A stretch of 64,000 bases of DNA from JAFLCL01 sp039809495 (GTDB lineage: Bacteria; Myxococcota_A; Polyangia; Polyangiales; Sandaracinaceae): contig JBDHVC010000019.1 in assembly GCA_039809495.1 (NCBI GenBank), forward strand, positions 3,222-67,221, given 5' to 3'. Numbering within the stretch: position 1 is the first letter of the stretch; every line of letters begins with the position of its first letter. A program made the position numbers and the translations under genes. This document shows positions 35,197 through 43,625 of the stretch, piece after piece. The notes below the pieces were generated by a model. That model saw only the letters and a list, made by a program, of their open reading frames with translations. It ran no database searches and was not told where the DNA came from.

Positions 35197-38100
35197 AGCC
35201 CGTAGCGCGAGAGCCCGAGCGCGCGCGCGGCGTGGGTGCGGTTCCCGCCGTGTCGCTCGAGCGTGCGGAGGACGAGCTCGCGGGTGAGCTCGCGCCTCTG
35301 CGCGTGGAGCGAGCGCTCCGGGCTCGCGCGGTCGCGGCGCGCGAGGTCGGGACGCGGCGCGATCCGCTCGAGCGCCTCCACGTCGAGCTCGCGCCCGGAG
35401 GCGGAGAGGAGCGCGAGCCCCAGCGTGTGCTCGAGCTCTCGCGCGTTGCCCGGCCAAGCCCGAGCGCGGAGCGCCTCGCGCGCGCGAGCGCTGAGGCGCG
35501 CGCCGGGACGTTGGGCGATCACGCGATCGATCAGCGCGTCGAGATCGCGCGGGCGCTCACGGAGCGGCGCGATCGTCAGCCGCGCTCCGGCGACCCGATA
35601 GTAGAAGTCCTCCCGCAGGAGCCCGCGATCGAGCGCGTCGCTCGGGGAGGTCCGCATCGACGCGATGACGCGGACGTCGAGGCGCCGCACGCGGCTCGAG
35701 CCGACGGGGCGCACCTCGCCCTCGACGAGCACGCGAAGGAGCTTCGCCTGGATCTCGATCGGGATCTCGTCGATCCCGTCGAGGTAGAGCGTCCCGCCGT
35801 TCGCCAGCGCGAAGATCCCCTCGCGCGCCTCCTCCGCGCCGCTGAACGCCCCGCGGACGTGCCCGAAGATCAGCGCGTCCGCGAGCGAGCCGGAGAGGTT
35901 CGCGCCTCGCTCGGCGACGAAGGGGGCGTGCCGCCGTGAGCTCGCGCGGTGGATCGCCCGCGCGAGGAGATCCTTGCCGACGCCCGTCTCGCCGACGAGC
36001 AGGATCGGGAGGTCGGACGCGCTCAGGCGGCGCGCGTCGGTCACGAGCCGACGGCTGCTCGGCTCCTCGTGCACGAAGGTCGCGAACGGGTCCAGCTCGT
36101 CCTCGGGTGACGCGCCGTCCTCGCGCCCGCGCCCGAGGGCGGAGCCCGCCGGTTGGCGCCGACGCTCGTCCTCGAGGAGCGCGAGGAGCAAGGGGCCCGC
36201 GACCTCGGCGATCGAGCGCAGCGCGCCGACGATCGCCGGATCGAAGGCGTCCGGGCGGAGCGGATCGTCGACCACGAGCACGCGCGGGCCGGCGTTCTTG
36301 GGCCGCGGCCCGAGCTCGATCGCGAGCACGCTCCGGAGAGCGAGCGCGTGCACGCTCGAGCTCGCGTCGCTCTCGCTGACGGCGTCGGTGCTGACGACGA
36401 GGGTCTCTCGGAGCGCGCGCGCGACCGCGGCCCTCGAGGGCCTCGCGTCGGGCTCTCGCTCAGCCGCTCCCTTGCGGGCGCGGACGACGAGGCCGTCCCT
36501 TCGCCACTCGACGACGAAGGAGCGCTCCGCCGAGGCGAGCTCGAGCGCGATCTCGGCGAGCCGCTCCTCGAAGGGCGCGAGGCCCCTCTCTCGCGCGAGC
36601 GTCGCGAGCGCGTCGAGCGCTCGCTCGGCGACCGAGGCCGCCGGGGCGCCGCGCGTCGAGCCCTCGGCGAGCGCCCGCCGCACCCAGGGGATCTGACGAA
36701 AGCGCGAGGCGAGCTCCGGTGGGAGATCGCGGAGCGTCGGCTCGACGACGGCGCGCAGCCGCGCGAGCGCGTCGCGCGCGCTCCGCTTGTCGCCGAGCGC
36801 CTCGTACACCTCCGCCTCGAGCGCGTGCGTTCGGAGCTGGAGCTCGAACCCGACCCGCCCGCGGATCACCTCGGCGCGCGCGTCGTCCATGGCGCGCTCG
36901 GCCGATCGCGGATCCTCGCTCGCGAGGTGGAGACGCGCCCGCGTGAGGGCCGCCTCGGCGGCGACGAGGGCGCTCGCGTGCGGCGGCGTCACGGTGGTCA
37001 GGCCCGCGTCGTTCGGCGCGGACGATCCGGGCGAGACGGCGCGGAGCGAGAGCGCGCGGAGCGAGGCGATCCGAGCGAGATCGTTCACGTCCGCGGCGAG
37101 GAGGTCGCGACGGAGCGGCTCGAGCACCGCGCGCGCCTGGGCAAGCTTGCCGCGCCGCAGCGCGAGCTCGCTCCTCACGATGGCTACGAGCGTCGCCGCG
37201 TCCGGATCGCGCTCGCCCGCGAGGACGCGATCGGCCTCGTCGAGGAGCCCGCTCGCGCGCGCGTCGTCGCCCGCGAGCGCGTAGGCGTTCGCGAGGTTGG
37301 CGAGCGTGCGCCCGAGCTCGCGCGGGCGAGCGAGGCGGAGAAAGAGGCCCGCGCTCGCCTCGAGCGCCTCGATCGCGTGCGTGAGCTCACCGGCCTCGAG
37401 CGCCGCGAGCCCGTCGTTCGCGCGGAACGTCGCCTCGAGCAGGCGATCTCCCGCGAGGCTCGCGAGGCGCGCGCTCTCGCGGTGGGCTCGCCGGGCCGGG
37501 TCGAGCTGACCATCGAGCGCCAGGGCCTGCGCCTCGAGCGACGCGAGGCGCGCGTCGGTCGCGAGGCGCGTGAAGGAGGGCTCGATCGCGGCGCTCGCGC
37601 GACGACCGAACCTCGCGTGCTCGAGCGCCTCGAGCGCGGCCCCTTCGGAGAGCGCGACGAGCGAGAGCACCTCGAGGGCTCGCGCCGAGACGAGGCCGGG
37701 CGCACCGATGAGCTGGCTCGCGCGGTGACGGGCGAGCGCCGGCTCCCTCGTGAGCGAGGCGCGGGCGATGAGCGCGCTCGCGTCCGGGCCGAGCTCGGGC
37801 GTCTCCTCGAGCGAGCGCGCCGCGTCGATCGCCCCCTCGACGTCGCCGAGGAGCCGGGCGAGCTCCGCCGAGGCGAGCGTGGCGCGAGGGGAGGGTCGCG
37901 CGCTCGCGGCGAGCGTCGCGCGAGCCCTCGCGATCTCGCCCATCGCGCGCTCGGCGTCGACGAGCGCGATCACGACGTCGTCGCGCGCCGCGGCCGACCG
38001 CACTGGGACGGCGCCGAGGAAGCGCGTGAGCCAGTCCGCGGCCCGCTCCGGCTGGCCTCGCGCTCGAGCGTGGAGGGCGAGGTCGAGCGCGAGGCGATCC

Positions 38101-39785
38101 GCGGCGTCGCCATCTCCGCCGTTCGCGAGGGCGACGGCGCGCGAGAGCCCAGCGAGCGGGAGCGCCCGCGCACGAGCGAGGAGGTGGGCCCGCCGCGCGG
38201 GAGAGGGGGGGCGCCGGGCGCTCGCGTGCACGACGAGCGCGCCGTCTTCGCGGATCGTCGCCATCCCCCCGCGAACGAGCGCGCGCGCGCCCTCGGCGTA
38301 CTCGGCGTCGAGGTCGGAGCCGTCGAGGAGGAGCTCGCCCCCGAGGGCGGTCGCGAGCGAGGCGACGAGCGCGGCCGCGCGCGGGAGCGCGGGGGCGCCC
38401 GCCAGCCGCCCGGCGAGCGGCCACTCGCTCGCGCGCAGCGGATCGAGCCCCATCGCCGAGAGGCTCTCGGCGCCGCGGACGACGCGACCGGCGAGGCCCG
38501 AGGTCGCGTCGAGGACGGCGCGGAGCGTCGCGGCCGGCGCGCGCGCCCCGACGAGCACCTCGAGGAGCGAGCTGATCTCGTCGACCTCGAGCGGCGGGAC
38601 TCGAACGACGTGCTCGTCGGGGAAGCCGCGCGCGTCGTCGCGCTCGAGGACCACGCGGTGGGGATGGCCGGCGATGCGCCCGGCGACGAGGATCCGCTCG
38701 GTGGCTGGGATCGCGACGCGCGCGGGCGCCTCGGCGTGGACGTGGAGCAGCGTGCTCGCGCCGAGCGCGCTCGGCCAGCCGTCGCTCGAGCGGAGGGTCG
38801 GGGTCTCGCGGCCGGCGAGGCTCTCCTGCTCTTGGAGCTGGCGCAGCGCCTCCTCCGTCAACCGAGAGCGCCCGCTCGAGGGGGGACCGACGACGACCGC
38901 CCACCCGTGCGTCTCGAGCGTGAGGAGCAGCCTTCGCACGGCGTCGCCGAAGCCGACGAGCGGTGGCCGCGCGAAGGGGCGATGCCGACGCGCGCGCGCG
39001 GTCGTGTCGCCGAGCGCCTCGAGCACCGCCTCCGCGTCGCGGGGCCGATCGGCGATCCGTGGCGCGAGCAGGGCGCGGAGCAGCGTGTCGAGCCCGGTGG
39101 GGAGCGCCGGCGCGAAGACGAGATCGGAGGGCGCGCGCGGCGCGGAGCCGCCGAGCCAGGCCACCATCGTGGCGCCGAGGGCGTAGAGATCGGTGCTCGA
39201 GCTGCGCTCGCCCTCGCGGGCCTCGGGGGCCATGAAGGCGAGGGTGCCGTCGAGGCTCGCGTGCCGACCGAAGGGCGCGACGGCGCCGAGGTCGACGAGG
39301 GTCGCGTGGCCCGCCTCGAGGAGGACGTTGTCCGGCTTGACGTCTCCGTGCGTGAGCCCGACGGCGTGGAGCGCGGCGAGGGCGCGCGCGACGCCGATCG
39401 CCGCGCGGACGACCCGCTCGACGCGCTCGCTCGGGTCGGCCATGCGCGAGAGCACGTCGCTCGAGCGCTCTCCCTCGGCGCGATCCTGGACGAGGACCCA
39501 GCTCCCCGGGGGGAGCTGGAACGGCGCCTCGACGCGCCCGCGCGTCCTGAGCAGCTCGCGCGCGCGAGCCAGGTGAGGGCTCGAGACCGCGAGCAGGGCG
39601 TCGAATTCCCACCGCGCGCGGAGGCCCGCGTCGGGCGCGAGGATCTTGGCGACGCGTCGCGCGCCGCTCTCGTCGAGGAGCGCGATGACGCGACCGCTCG
39701 CGCCGCTCCCGAGCTCGCCGTCGTGGCGATAGCGCCCCGCGAGCAGCGCCGGGTCGGGCGGCAGCCGCTCGCGCCTGCGCGTCAT
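35127..39785 (-). CDS. Ser/Thr kinase - ATPase/TPR - GAF - sigma-54 activator fusion protein
   Basis: A 1552-residue one-component regulator. Residues 18-260 are a Ser/Thr kinase (GSGASGRVIALLD; VAK at 44-46; HGDVKPDNVLL at 146-156; DLG instead of DFG; MAPEA). Next is a STAND-like ATPase region whose P-loop GPPSSGRS (300-307) has Arg in place of the Walker Lys. About 600 residues of helical TPR-like repeats follow, then a GAF-like domain (about 1040-1180). The AAA+ sigma-54 domain has GETGVGKD (near 1265), GAFSGA (near 1312), GGTLYLDGIDEIP and WPGNARELEH. A Fis-type helix-turn-helix ends it (GGNRTHAARALGLSRYGLQK). It likely activates sigma-54 promoters after ligand or phosphorylation input. 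Its 3' end overlaps thiL by 70 bases. Confidence 0.88.
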   Translation of the reverse strand: MTRRRERLPPDPALLAGRYRHDGELGSGASGRVIALLDESGARRVAKILAPDAGLRARWEFDALLAVSSPHLARARELLRTRGRVEAPFQLPPGSWVLVQDRAEGERSSDVLSRMADPSERVERVVRAAIGVARALAALHAVGLTHGDVKPDNVLLEAGHATLVDLGAVAPFGRHASLDGTLAFMAPEAREGERSSSTDLYALGATMVAWLGGSAPRAPSDLVFAPALPTGLDTLLRALLAPRIADRPRDAEAVLEALGDTTARARRHRPFARPPLVGFGDAVRRLLLTLETHGWAVVVGPPSSGRSRLTEEALRQLQEQESLAGRETPTLRSSDGWPSALGASTLLHVHAEAPARVAIPATERILVAGRIAGHPHRVVLERDDARGFPDEHVVRVPPLEVDEISSLLEVLVGARAPAATLRAVLDATSGLAGRVVRGAESLSAMGLDPLRASEWPLAGRLAGAPALPRAAALVASLATALGGELLLDGSDLDAEYAEGARALVRGGMATIREDGALVVHASARRPPSPARRAHLLARARALPLAGLSRAVALANGGDGDAADRLALDLALHARARGQPERAADWLTRFLGAVPVRSAAARDDVVIALVDAERAMGEIARARATLAASARPSPRATLASAELARLLGDVEGAIDAARSLEETPELGPDASALIARASLTREPALARHRASQLIGAPGLVSARALEVLSLVALSEGAALEALEHARFGRRASAAIEPSFTRLATDARLASLEAQALALDGQLDPARRAHRESARLASLAGDRLLEATFRANDGLAALEAGELTHAIEALEASAGLFLRLARPRELGRTLANLANAYALAGDDARASGLLDEADRVLAGERDPDAATLVAIVRSELALRRGKLAQARAVLEPLRRDLLAADVNDLARIASLRALSLRAVSPGSSAPNDAGLTTVTPPHASALVAAEAALTRARLHLASEDPRSAERAMDDARAEVIRGRVGFELQLRTHALEAEVYEALGDKRSARDALARLRAVVEPTLRDLPPELASRFRQIPWVRRALAEGSTRGAPAASVAERALDALATLARERGLAPFEERLAEIALELASAERSFVVEWRRDGLVVRARKGAAEREPDARPSRAAVARALRETLVVSTDAVSESDASSSVHALALRSVLAIELGPRPKNAGPRVLVVDDPLRPDAFDPAIVGALRSIAEVAGPLLLALLEDERRRQPAGSALGRGREDGASPEDELDPFATFVHEEPSSRRLVTDARRLSASDLPILLVGETGVGKDLLARAIHRASSRRHAPFVAERGANLSGSLADALIFGHVRGAFSGAEEAREGIFALANGGTLYLDGIDEIPIEIQAKLLRVLVEGEVRPVGSSRVRRLDVRVIASMRTSPSDALDRGLLREDFYYRVAGARLTIAPLRERPRDLDALIDRVIAQRPGARLSARAREALRARAWPGNARELEHTLGLALLSASGRELDVEALERIAPRPDLARRDRASPERSLHAQRRELTRELVLRTLERHGGNRTHAARALGLSRYGLQKILRRLEGGGSTRGSKERPSK

Positions 39786-39807
39786 GGCCGCTCGCGCCTC
39801 GCGCGGC

Positions 39808-41562
39808 TCAGGGCCGCCCGCGCCGTCGAGGGGCGAAGACCACCTCGGGCGCCGCGACGAGCGCGACCGTCCGCGCGCCCGCCGTGCCGCCGAACGTGAC
39901 GCCGCCGAAGGCGAGCGCGCCGCCCTCGGGGAGCGCCGCCATCGCGTGGAGCGCCCGCCGCTGCCGGAGCGAGAGCGTCGTCGGGACGAGCTGGAGGCTG
40001 CCAGAGGAGATCGTGTTGCCGTACACGTCGATCAGCCCGTTCGTCTCGAGGGAGAGATCCGAGAGGCCACCGGCGACGATGATCGAGCCGTCGTCGAGCC
40101 GCGCCGCCGCCGCGAGGCCGTGCGGGCGCATGCTCGGGCTCGCGGTCGCGCGGTTCGTGGCGACCTCGAACGTGAAGGCGCGGTTGGGGGCGTAGGCGCA
40201 GCGCTCGCCGACGTGCGCGGCGCCGTAGTCGGGATCGGGGAGGCCGGGCGCGCACCAGGGCCCGTACCAGCCGAGCACGAACGCGCCTCGTCCGTTCGCC
40301 GCCGTCTCCACGATCGGCCGCACGAGGTTCCATTGGGGAGCGCCGGTGCTCGTCGCGATGTTCGCCGACGTCGCCTCTTCGAGCCCTTCTCCGAGCCAGA
40401 TATCCGCGAGATCCTCGTCCCGCGTCGCCTCCCCGCCGCCCGCGACGAAGACGCGCAGCGCGCTCCCCGTTCCGAGCGCCGCCGCGCCCGGGGCTGGCCT
40501 CGCGACCGGGAGCGGACCCGTCCCGAGCACGCCATAGCCGCCCGGGCGGTCCACGTCCCAGACGGTGAAGCTCCGAGCAGCGTACAGCCCACCCGTGAGG
40601 ACGACGCGTCCATCCGAGAGCGCCGCGGCCGCGTGGAGGAGGCGGCCCGCGTCGAGGGGACCCGGCCGCCCCGGATCGCTCGCCGCGCCGATGAAGCCTC
40701 CGCGCCCCGGATCGCCGTCCGCGTCGAGGTCCTCCTCCTCCGGGTTCGCGTTCGGCTCGAAGAGCTCGTAGCTCGACGGGGTGGTCGTATCGCTCCCCGC
40801 GATGAGCGCCAGGTCCGCATGGCCGGCATCGCCCTCGGTGATGACGAGGACGGCTTGGCTCGCGCCTCCCGCGATCAGCACGCGTCCGTCGGGGAGCAGC
40901 GACGCCGTGTGCCCGCCCCGCGCGGCGAGCATCCGCGAGCGCAGCGGATGGAAGCGCCCCGTCGCCGGCTCGAAGATGTAGCCCTCGTCGCTCGCCGTGA
41001 GCTCGAAGCAGCTCGATCCCGGGGGCGCCAGCGCGGGGCAGCTCGTCGCGCTCGCGCGATCGAAGCCACCCGCGACGAGGACACGAGCGTCGGGGAGCGC
41101 GGTCGCCGTGGAGAGGAAGCGCGGGCTCGGGGCGCCGGCGGCGAGGACGTTCGCCTCGTCCAGGCTGTACATGCGGATGTCGATGTAGCGTCGCTCTCCC
41201 TGCGAGAGGACGAGCGGTCCGACCGCGCCGACGTGGGTCCAGTCGTCTTCCCGTGGGCCACCGAGGAGGACCATACGGATCGGAACGCCGACGGGGAGAT
41301 CGGGGCGCACGATCTCGGGCCGCCCGTTGCCGTCGGCGTCTTCGAGGCTCGCGACCGTGAAGGCCGAGTCCTCGGGCTGGACCGAGTCGGGCAGGTAGAC
41401 GAGCAAGAGGAGCGACTCGACCCCGTCGGGGATGGTCGCCGACGGCTCGCCGAGCGCTCCCCAGACGACGCGAACGTGCGGGGAGGTCGTCTCGACGCTC
41501 GAGCACGAGGCCGAGGGGACCGCGAAGAGGGCGAACAGGACGGGGAGAAGTGCGCGACGCAT
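39808..41562 (-). CDS. Kelch-repeat lipoprotein
   Basis: A 584-residue exported protein. The ATG at 41562 gives a signal peptide MRRALLPVLFALFAVPSASC with a lipobox-like end; two upstream in-frame codons add nothing recognisable. After an Ig-like N-terminal portion with an Asp-rich EDADGNGRPEIVRPD loop come Kelch/galactose-oxidase-type blades, each with a repeated form such as LPDARVLVAGGFD, LPDGRVLIAGGAS, LSDGRVVLTGGLY, LDDGSIIVAGGLS and LPEGGALAFGGVT. At least five are seen, compatible with a beta-propeller. Kelch lipoproteins are abundant in myxobacteria; the ligand is unknown. It begins 45 bases after rsmI. Confidence 0.82.
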   Translation of the reverse strand: MRRALLPVLFALFAVPSASCSSVETTSPHVRVVWGALGEPSATIPDGVESLLLLVYLPDSVQPEDSAFTVASLEDADGNGRPEIVRPDLPVGVPIRMVLLGGPREDDWTHVGAVGPLVLSQGERRYIDIRMYSLDEANVLAAGAPSPRFLSTATALPDARVLVAGGFDRASATSCPALAPPGSSCFELTASDEGYIFEPATGRFHPLRSRMLAARGGHTASLLPDGRVLIAGGASQAVLVITEGDAGHADLALIAGSDTTTPSSYELFEPNANPEEEDLDADGDPGRGGFIGAASDPGRPGPLDAGRLLHAAAALSDGRVVLTGGLYAARSFTVWDVDRPGGYGVLGTGPLPVARPAPGAAALGTGSALRVFVAGGGEATRDEDLADIWLGEGLEEATSANIATSTGAPQWNLVRPIVETAANGRGAFVLGWYGPWCAPGLPDPDYGAAHVGERCAYAPNRAFTFEVATNRATASPSMRPHGLAAAARLDDGSIIVAGGLSDLSLETNGLIDVYGNTISSGSLQLVPTTLSLRQRRALHAMAALPEGGALAFGGVTFGGTAGARTVALVAAPEVVFAPRRRGRP

Positions 41563-41606
41563 CGCCGCGGATGCTAACACATGCGAGCCGCTCGTCGGCG
41601 CGGCGG

Positions 41607-42461
41607 CTACCGCTCTTCGCGCGCGGCGAGCACGACGCGGTAGGCCTCGCGGCGGCTCGTCCCGCTCGCCTCCGCGAGGGCGTCGGCCGCCTCCTTCGCG
41701 CCGAGCCCCTCCTCGAGCAGGGCGCGCGCGCGCTCGACGAGCTCGCCCTCGTCGGGTGGCTCGGGCGGCTCGACGAAGGTCGGCGCGATCACGAGCGTGA
41801 TCTCGCCGCGGGCGGTCGCGAAGCGCTCCGCGAGCTCGGCGCCCGTCCCGCGGGCGACCTCCTCGTGGAGCTTCGTCAGCTCGCGGCAGACGGCGATCGG
41901 CCGCTCCCCGAGCGCCTCTCCCAGCTCGAGGAGCGTGCCTCGGAGCCGGGTCGGCGCCTCGAAGAGGACGATCGCGTCGCCGTCCCGCGCGAGCGTCGCG
42001 ATGAGCTCGCGGCGGCGCTTGCCCGAGCGAGGCAGGAAGCCGACGAAGCGGAAGCGGCTCGCGAGGAAGCCCGCGCCGACGAGCGCGGTCAAGGGCGCGC
42101 TCGCGCCGGGGACGACCTCGACGGGGATCCCGCGCTCGCGCGCCGCGGCGATCAGGTTCGCGCCCGGGTCGCTCACGACCGGGGTCCCGGCGTCGGTGAC
42201 GAGCGCGAGGCGCGCGCCTCGATCGAGCTCGTCGACGATCGCGGTGACGGCGTGCGCCGAGCTGTAGGCGTGAAAGGCCCGGAGGGGCGCCCCGATCGCG
42301 TGGTGGGCGAGGAGCGTCCGGGTGCGCCGCGTGTCCTCCGCGAGGACGCGATCGACGCTCGCGAGCACGCGCAGCGCTCGAAGCGTGATGTCCTCGAGGT
42401 TCCCGATCGGCGTCGCGACGACGAAGAGGCGACCCTCGCCCTGGGTCGAGGGCGCCGTCAC
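41607..42461 (-). CDS. rsmI: 16S rRNA (cytidine(1402)-2'-O)-methyltransferase RsmI
   Basis: SAM-dependent 2'-O-methyltransferase of the 16S rRNA decoding site, the same nucleotide that RsmH methylates on N4. The 284-residue protein has RLFVVATPIGNLEDITLRAL, VLAEDTRRTRTLL, LVTDAGTPVVSDPGANLI, VPGASAPLTALVGAG and FVGFLPRSGKRRRELI, diagnostic for RsmI. The GTG at 42461 overlaps the sigma factor stop as GTGA. The C-terminal helical domain ends with SGTSRREAYRVVL. Confidence 0.95.
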   Translation of the reverse strand: MTAPSTQGEGRLFVVATPIGNLEDITLRALRVLASVDRVLAEDTRRTRTLLAHHAIGAPLRAFHAYSSAHAVTAIVDELDRGARLALVTDAGTPVVSDPGANLIAAARERGIPVEVVPGASAPLTALVGAGFLASRFRFVGFLPRSGKRRRELIATLARDGDAIVLFEAPTRLRGTLLELGEALGERPIAVCRELTKLHEEVARGTGAELAERFATARGEITLVIAPTFVEPPEPPDEGELVERARALLEEGLGAKEAADALAEASGTSRREAYRVVLAAREER

Positions 42462-43555
42462 GAGAGCGCGCTCTTCTCGACCTGCGTCTCCAGGTATGCG
42501 CGGATCTTGTCTTGGAGGCGCTTCTCGAGCTGTCGCACGCGCTCGCGGCTCACGCCGAAGCGATCGCCGAGCTCCTGGAGGGTCTTCGGCTCCTCGGCGA
42601 GCAGGCGCTCGTGGAAGATGATCGCGTCCTTGCCGCTGAGCGTCTCGCCGTACTTGCGGATCTTCTGGGTGAGCAGCTCGTTGAGCTCGCCCTCGGCGAG
42701 CGCCTCGTCCACAGGCCCCTCGTCGCTCGACATCGTCTCGAGCCGCGTCATCGGCTTGCCCTCGGTGCTCTGACCGAGCGGCGCGTCGAGCGAGAGCTCC
42801 GAGCCGGAGAGGCGCCGATCCATCGAGACGACCTCCTCCGTGGGCACCTCGAGGTTCGTCGCGATGAGCTCGGGCGTGGGATCGATCCCCATCGCCGCGA
42901 GGCGCGCCTTCTCCTTCTTGAGGTTGAAGAAGAGCTTGCGCTGCGTCTGCGTGGTCCCGAGCTTCACGAGCCGCCAATTGTTGAGGATGAACCGCAGGAT
43001 GTACGCGCGGATCCACCACGCCGCGTAGCTCGAGAGCTTCACGCCGCGGTTCGGGTCGTACTTCTTCACGGCCTGCATGAGGCCGATGTTCCCCTCTTGG
43101 ACGAGGTCCAGGATGTTGCGGTACGCGCGGCGGTAATCGAACGCGATCTTGACGACGAGGCGGAGGTTGGCGGTGACGAGCCGCTTGGCGGCCTCGACGT
43201 CGCCGGTGCTCGCGTAGCGGGTCGCGAGCGCGTGCGTCTCCTCGGGCGAGAGCATCGAGTAGCGCTGGACGTCGCGCATGTAGGCCTGGAGCGGGTCTTC
43301 TCGAGAGAGCGCGCCCGAGTCGCGGCGCGCGAGCGCCGTCGTGGTCGACGCGCGTGGCGCGGCGCGCTCCTCGTCGGCGTCGATGACCTCCATCCCGAGC
43401 ACCTCGTCGTCGCTCGGCTCGACGACGGCCGCGTCCAGCTCGTCGTGATCGCTCGACTCGTCGCGATCGTCCTCGTCCGCCTCGTGCTCGCGCCGCTCCT
43501 CGCCGTCGCCGTCGAGCGGGTCGTCGTCGGTCGCGTCTCGTCGACGGGTTGCCAT
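42458..43555 (-). CDS. RpoH-type alternative sigma factor
   Basis: A 365-residue sigma-70 family protein with region 2 (NLRLVVKIAFDYRRAYRNIL; DLVQEGNIGLMQAVKKYDP; WWIRAYILRFI), and the segment QRKLFFNLKKEK near residue 210, which is the RpoH box. Region 4 follows with LLAEEPKTLQELGDRFGVSR. An acidic N-terminal extension of about 85 residues (rich in Asp and Glu) precedes region 1.2 (DPLQAYMRDVQRYSMLSPEE). Start is taken as ATG at 43555; an in-frame TTG at 43597 is possible. Heat-shock or developmental roles are known for such sigmas in myxobacteria (SigB/SigC group). It is coupled to rsmI. Confidence 0.88.
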   Translation of the reverse strand: MATRRRDATDDDPLDGDGEERREHEADEDDRDESSDHDELDAAVVEPSDDEVLGMEVIDADEERAAPRASTTTALARRDSGALSREDPLQAYMRDVQRYSMLSPEETHALATRYASTGDVEAAKRLVTANLRLVVKIAFDYRRAYRNILDLVQEGNIGLMQAVKKYDPNRGVKLSSYAAWWIRAYILRFILNNWRLVKLGTTQTQRKLFFNLKKEKARLAAMGIDPTPELIATNLEVPTEEVVSMDRRLSGSELSLDAPLGQSTEGKPMTRLETMSSDEGPVDEALAEGELNELLTQKIRKYGETLSGKDAIIFHERLLAEEPKTLQELGDRFGVSRERVRQLEKRLQDKIRAYLETQVEKSALS

Positions 43556-43625
43556 GGGCTCGCTCGGCAACGTGTCGCCCTTCCGAGCGTCCGGCAACCC
43601 GGATCGCCGCGTCCGCCCGCGGCGA

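Noticed and set aside
36153..39899. A 1248-codon plus-strand frame opposite the kinase-activator gene
   Set aside because: Antisense shadow; long runs of Glu/Arg without domain motifs, while the minus strand has a complete set of kinase and AAA+ motifs.
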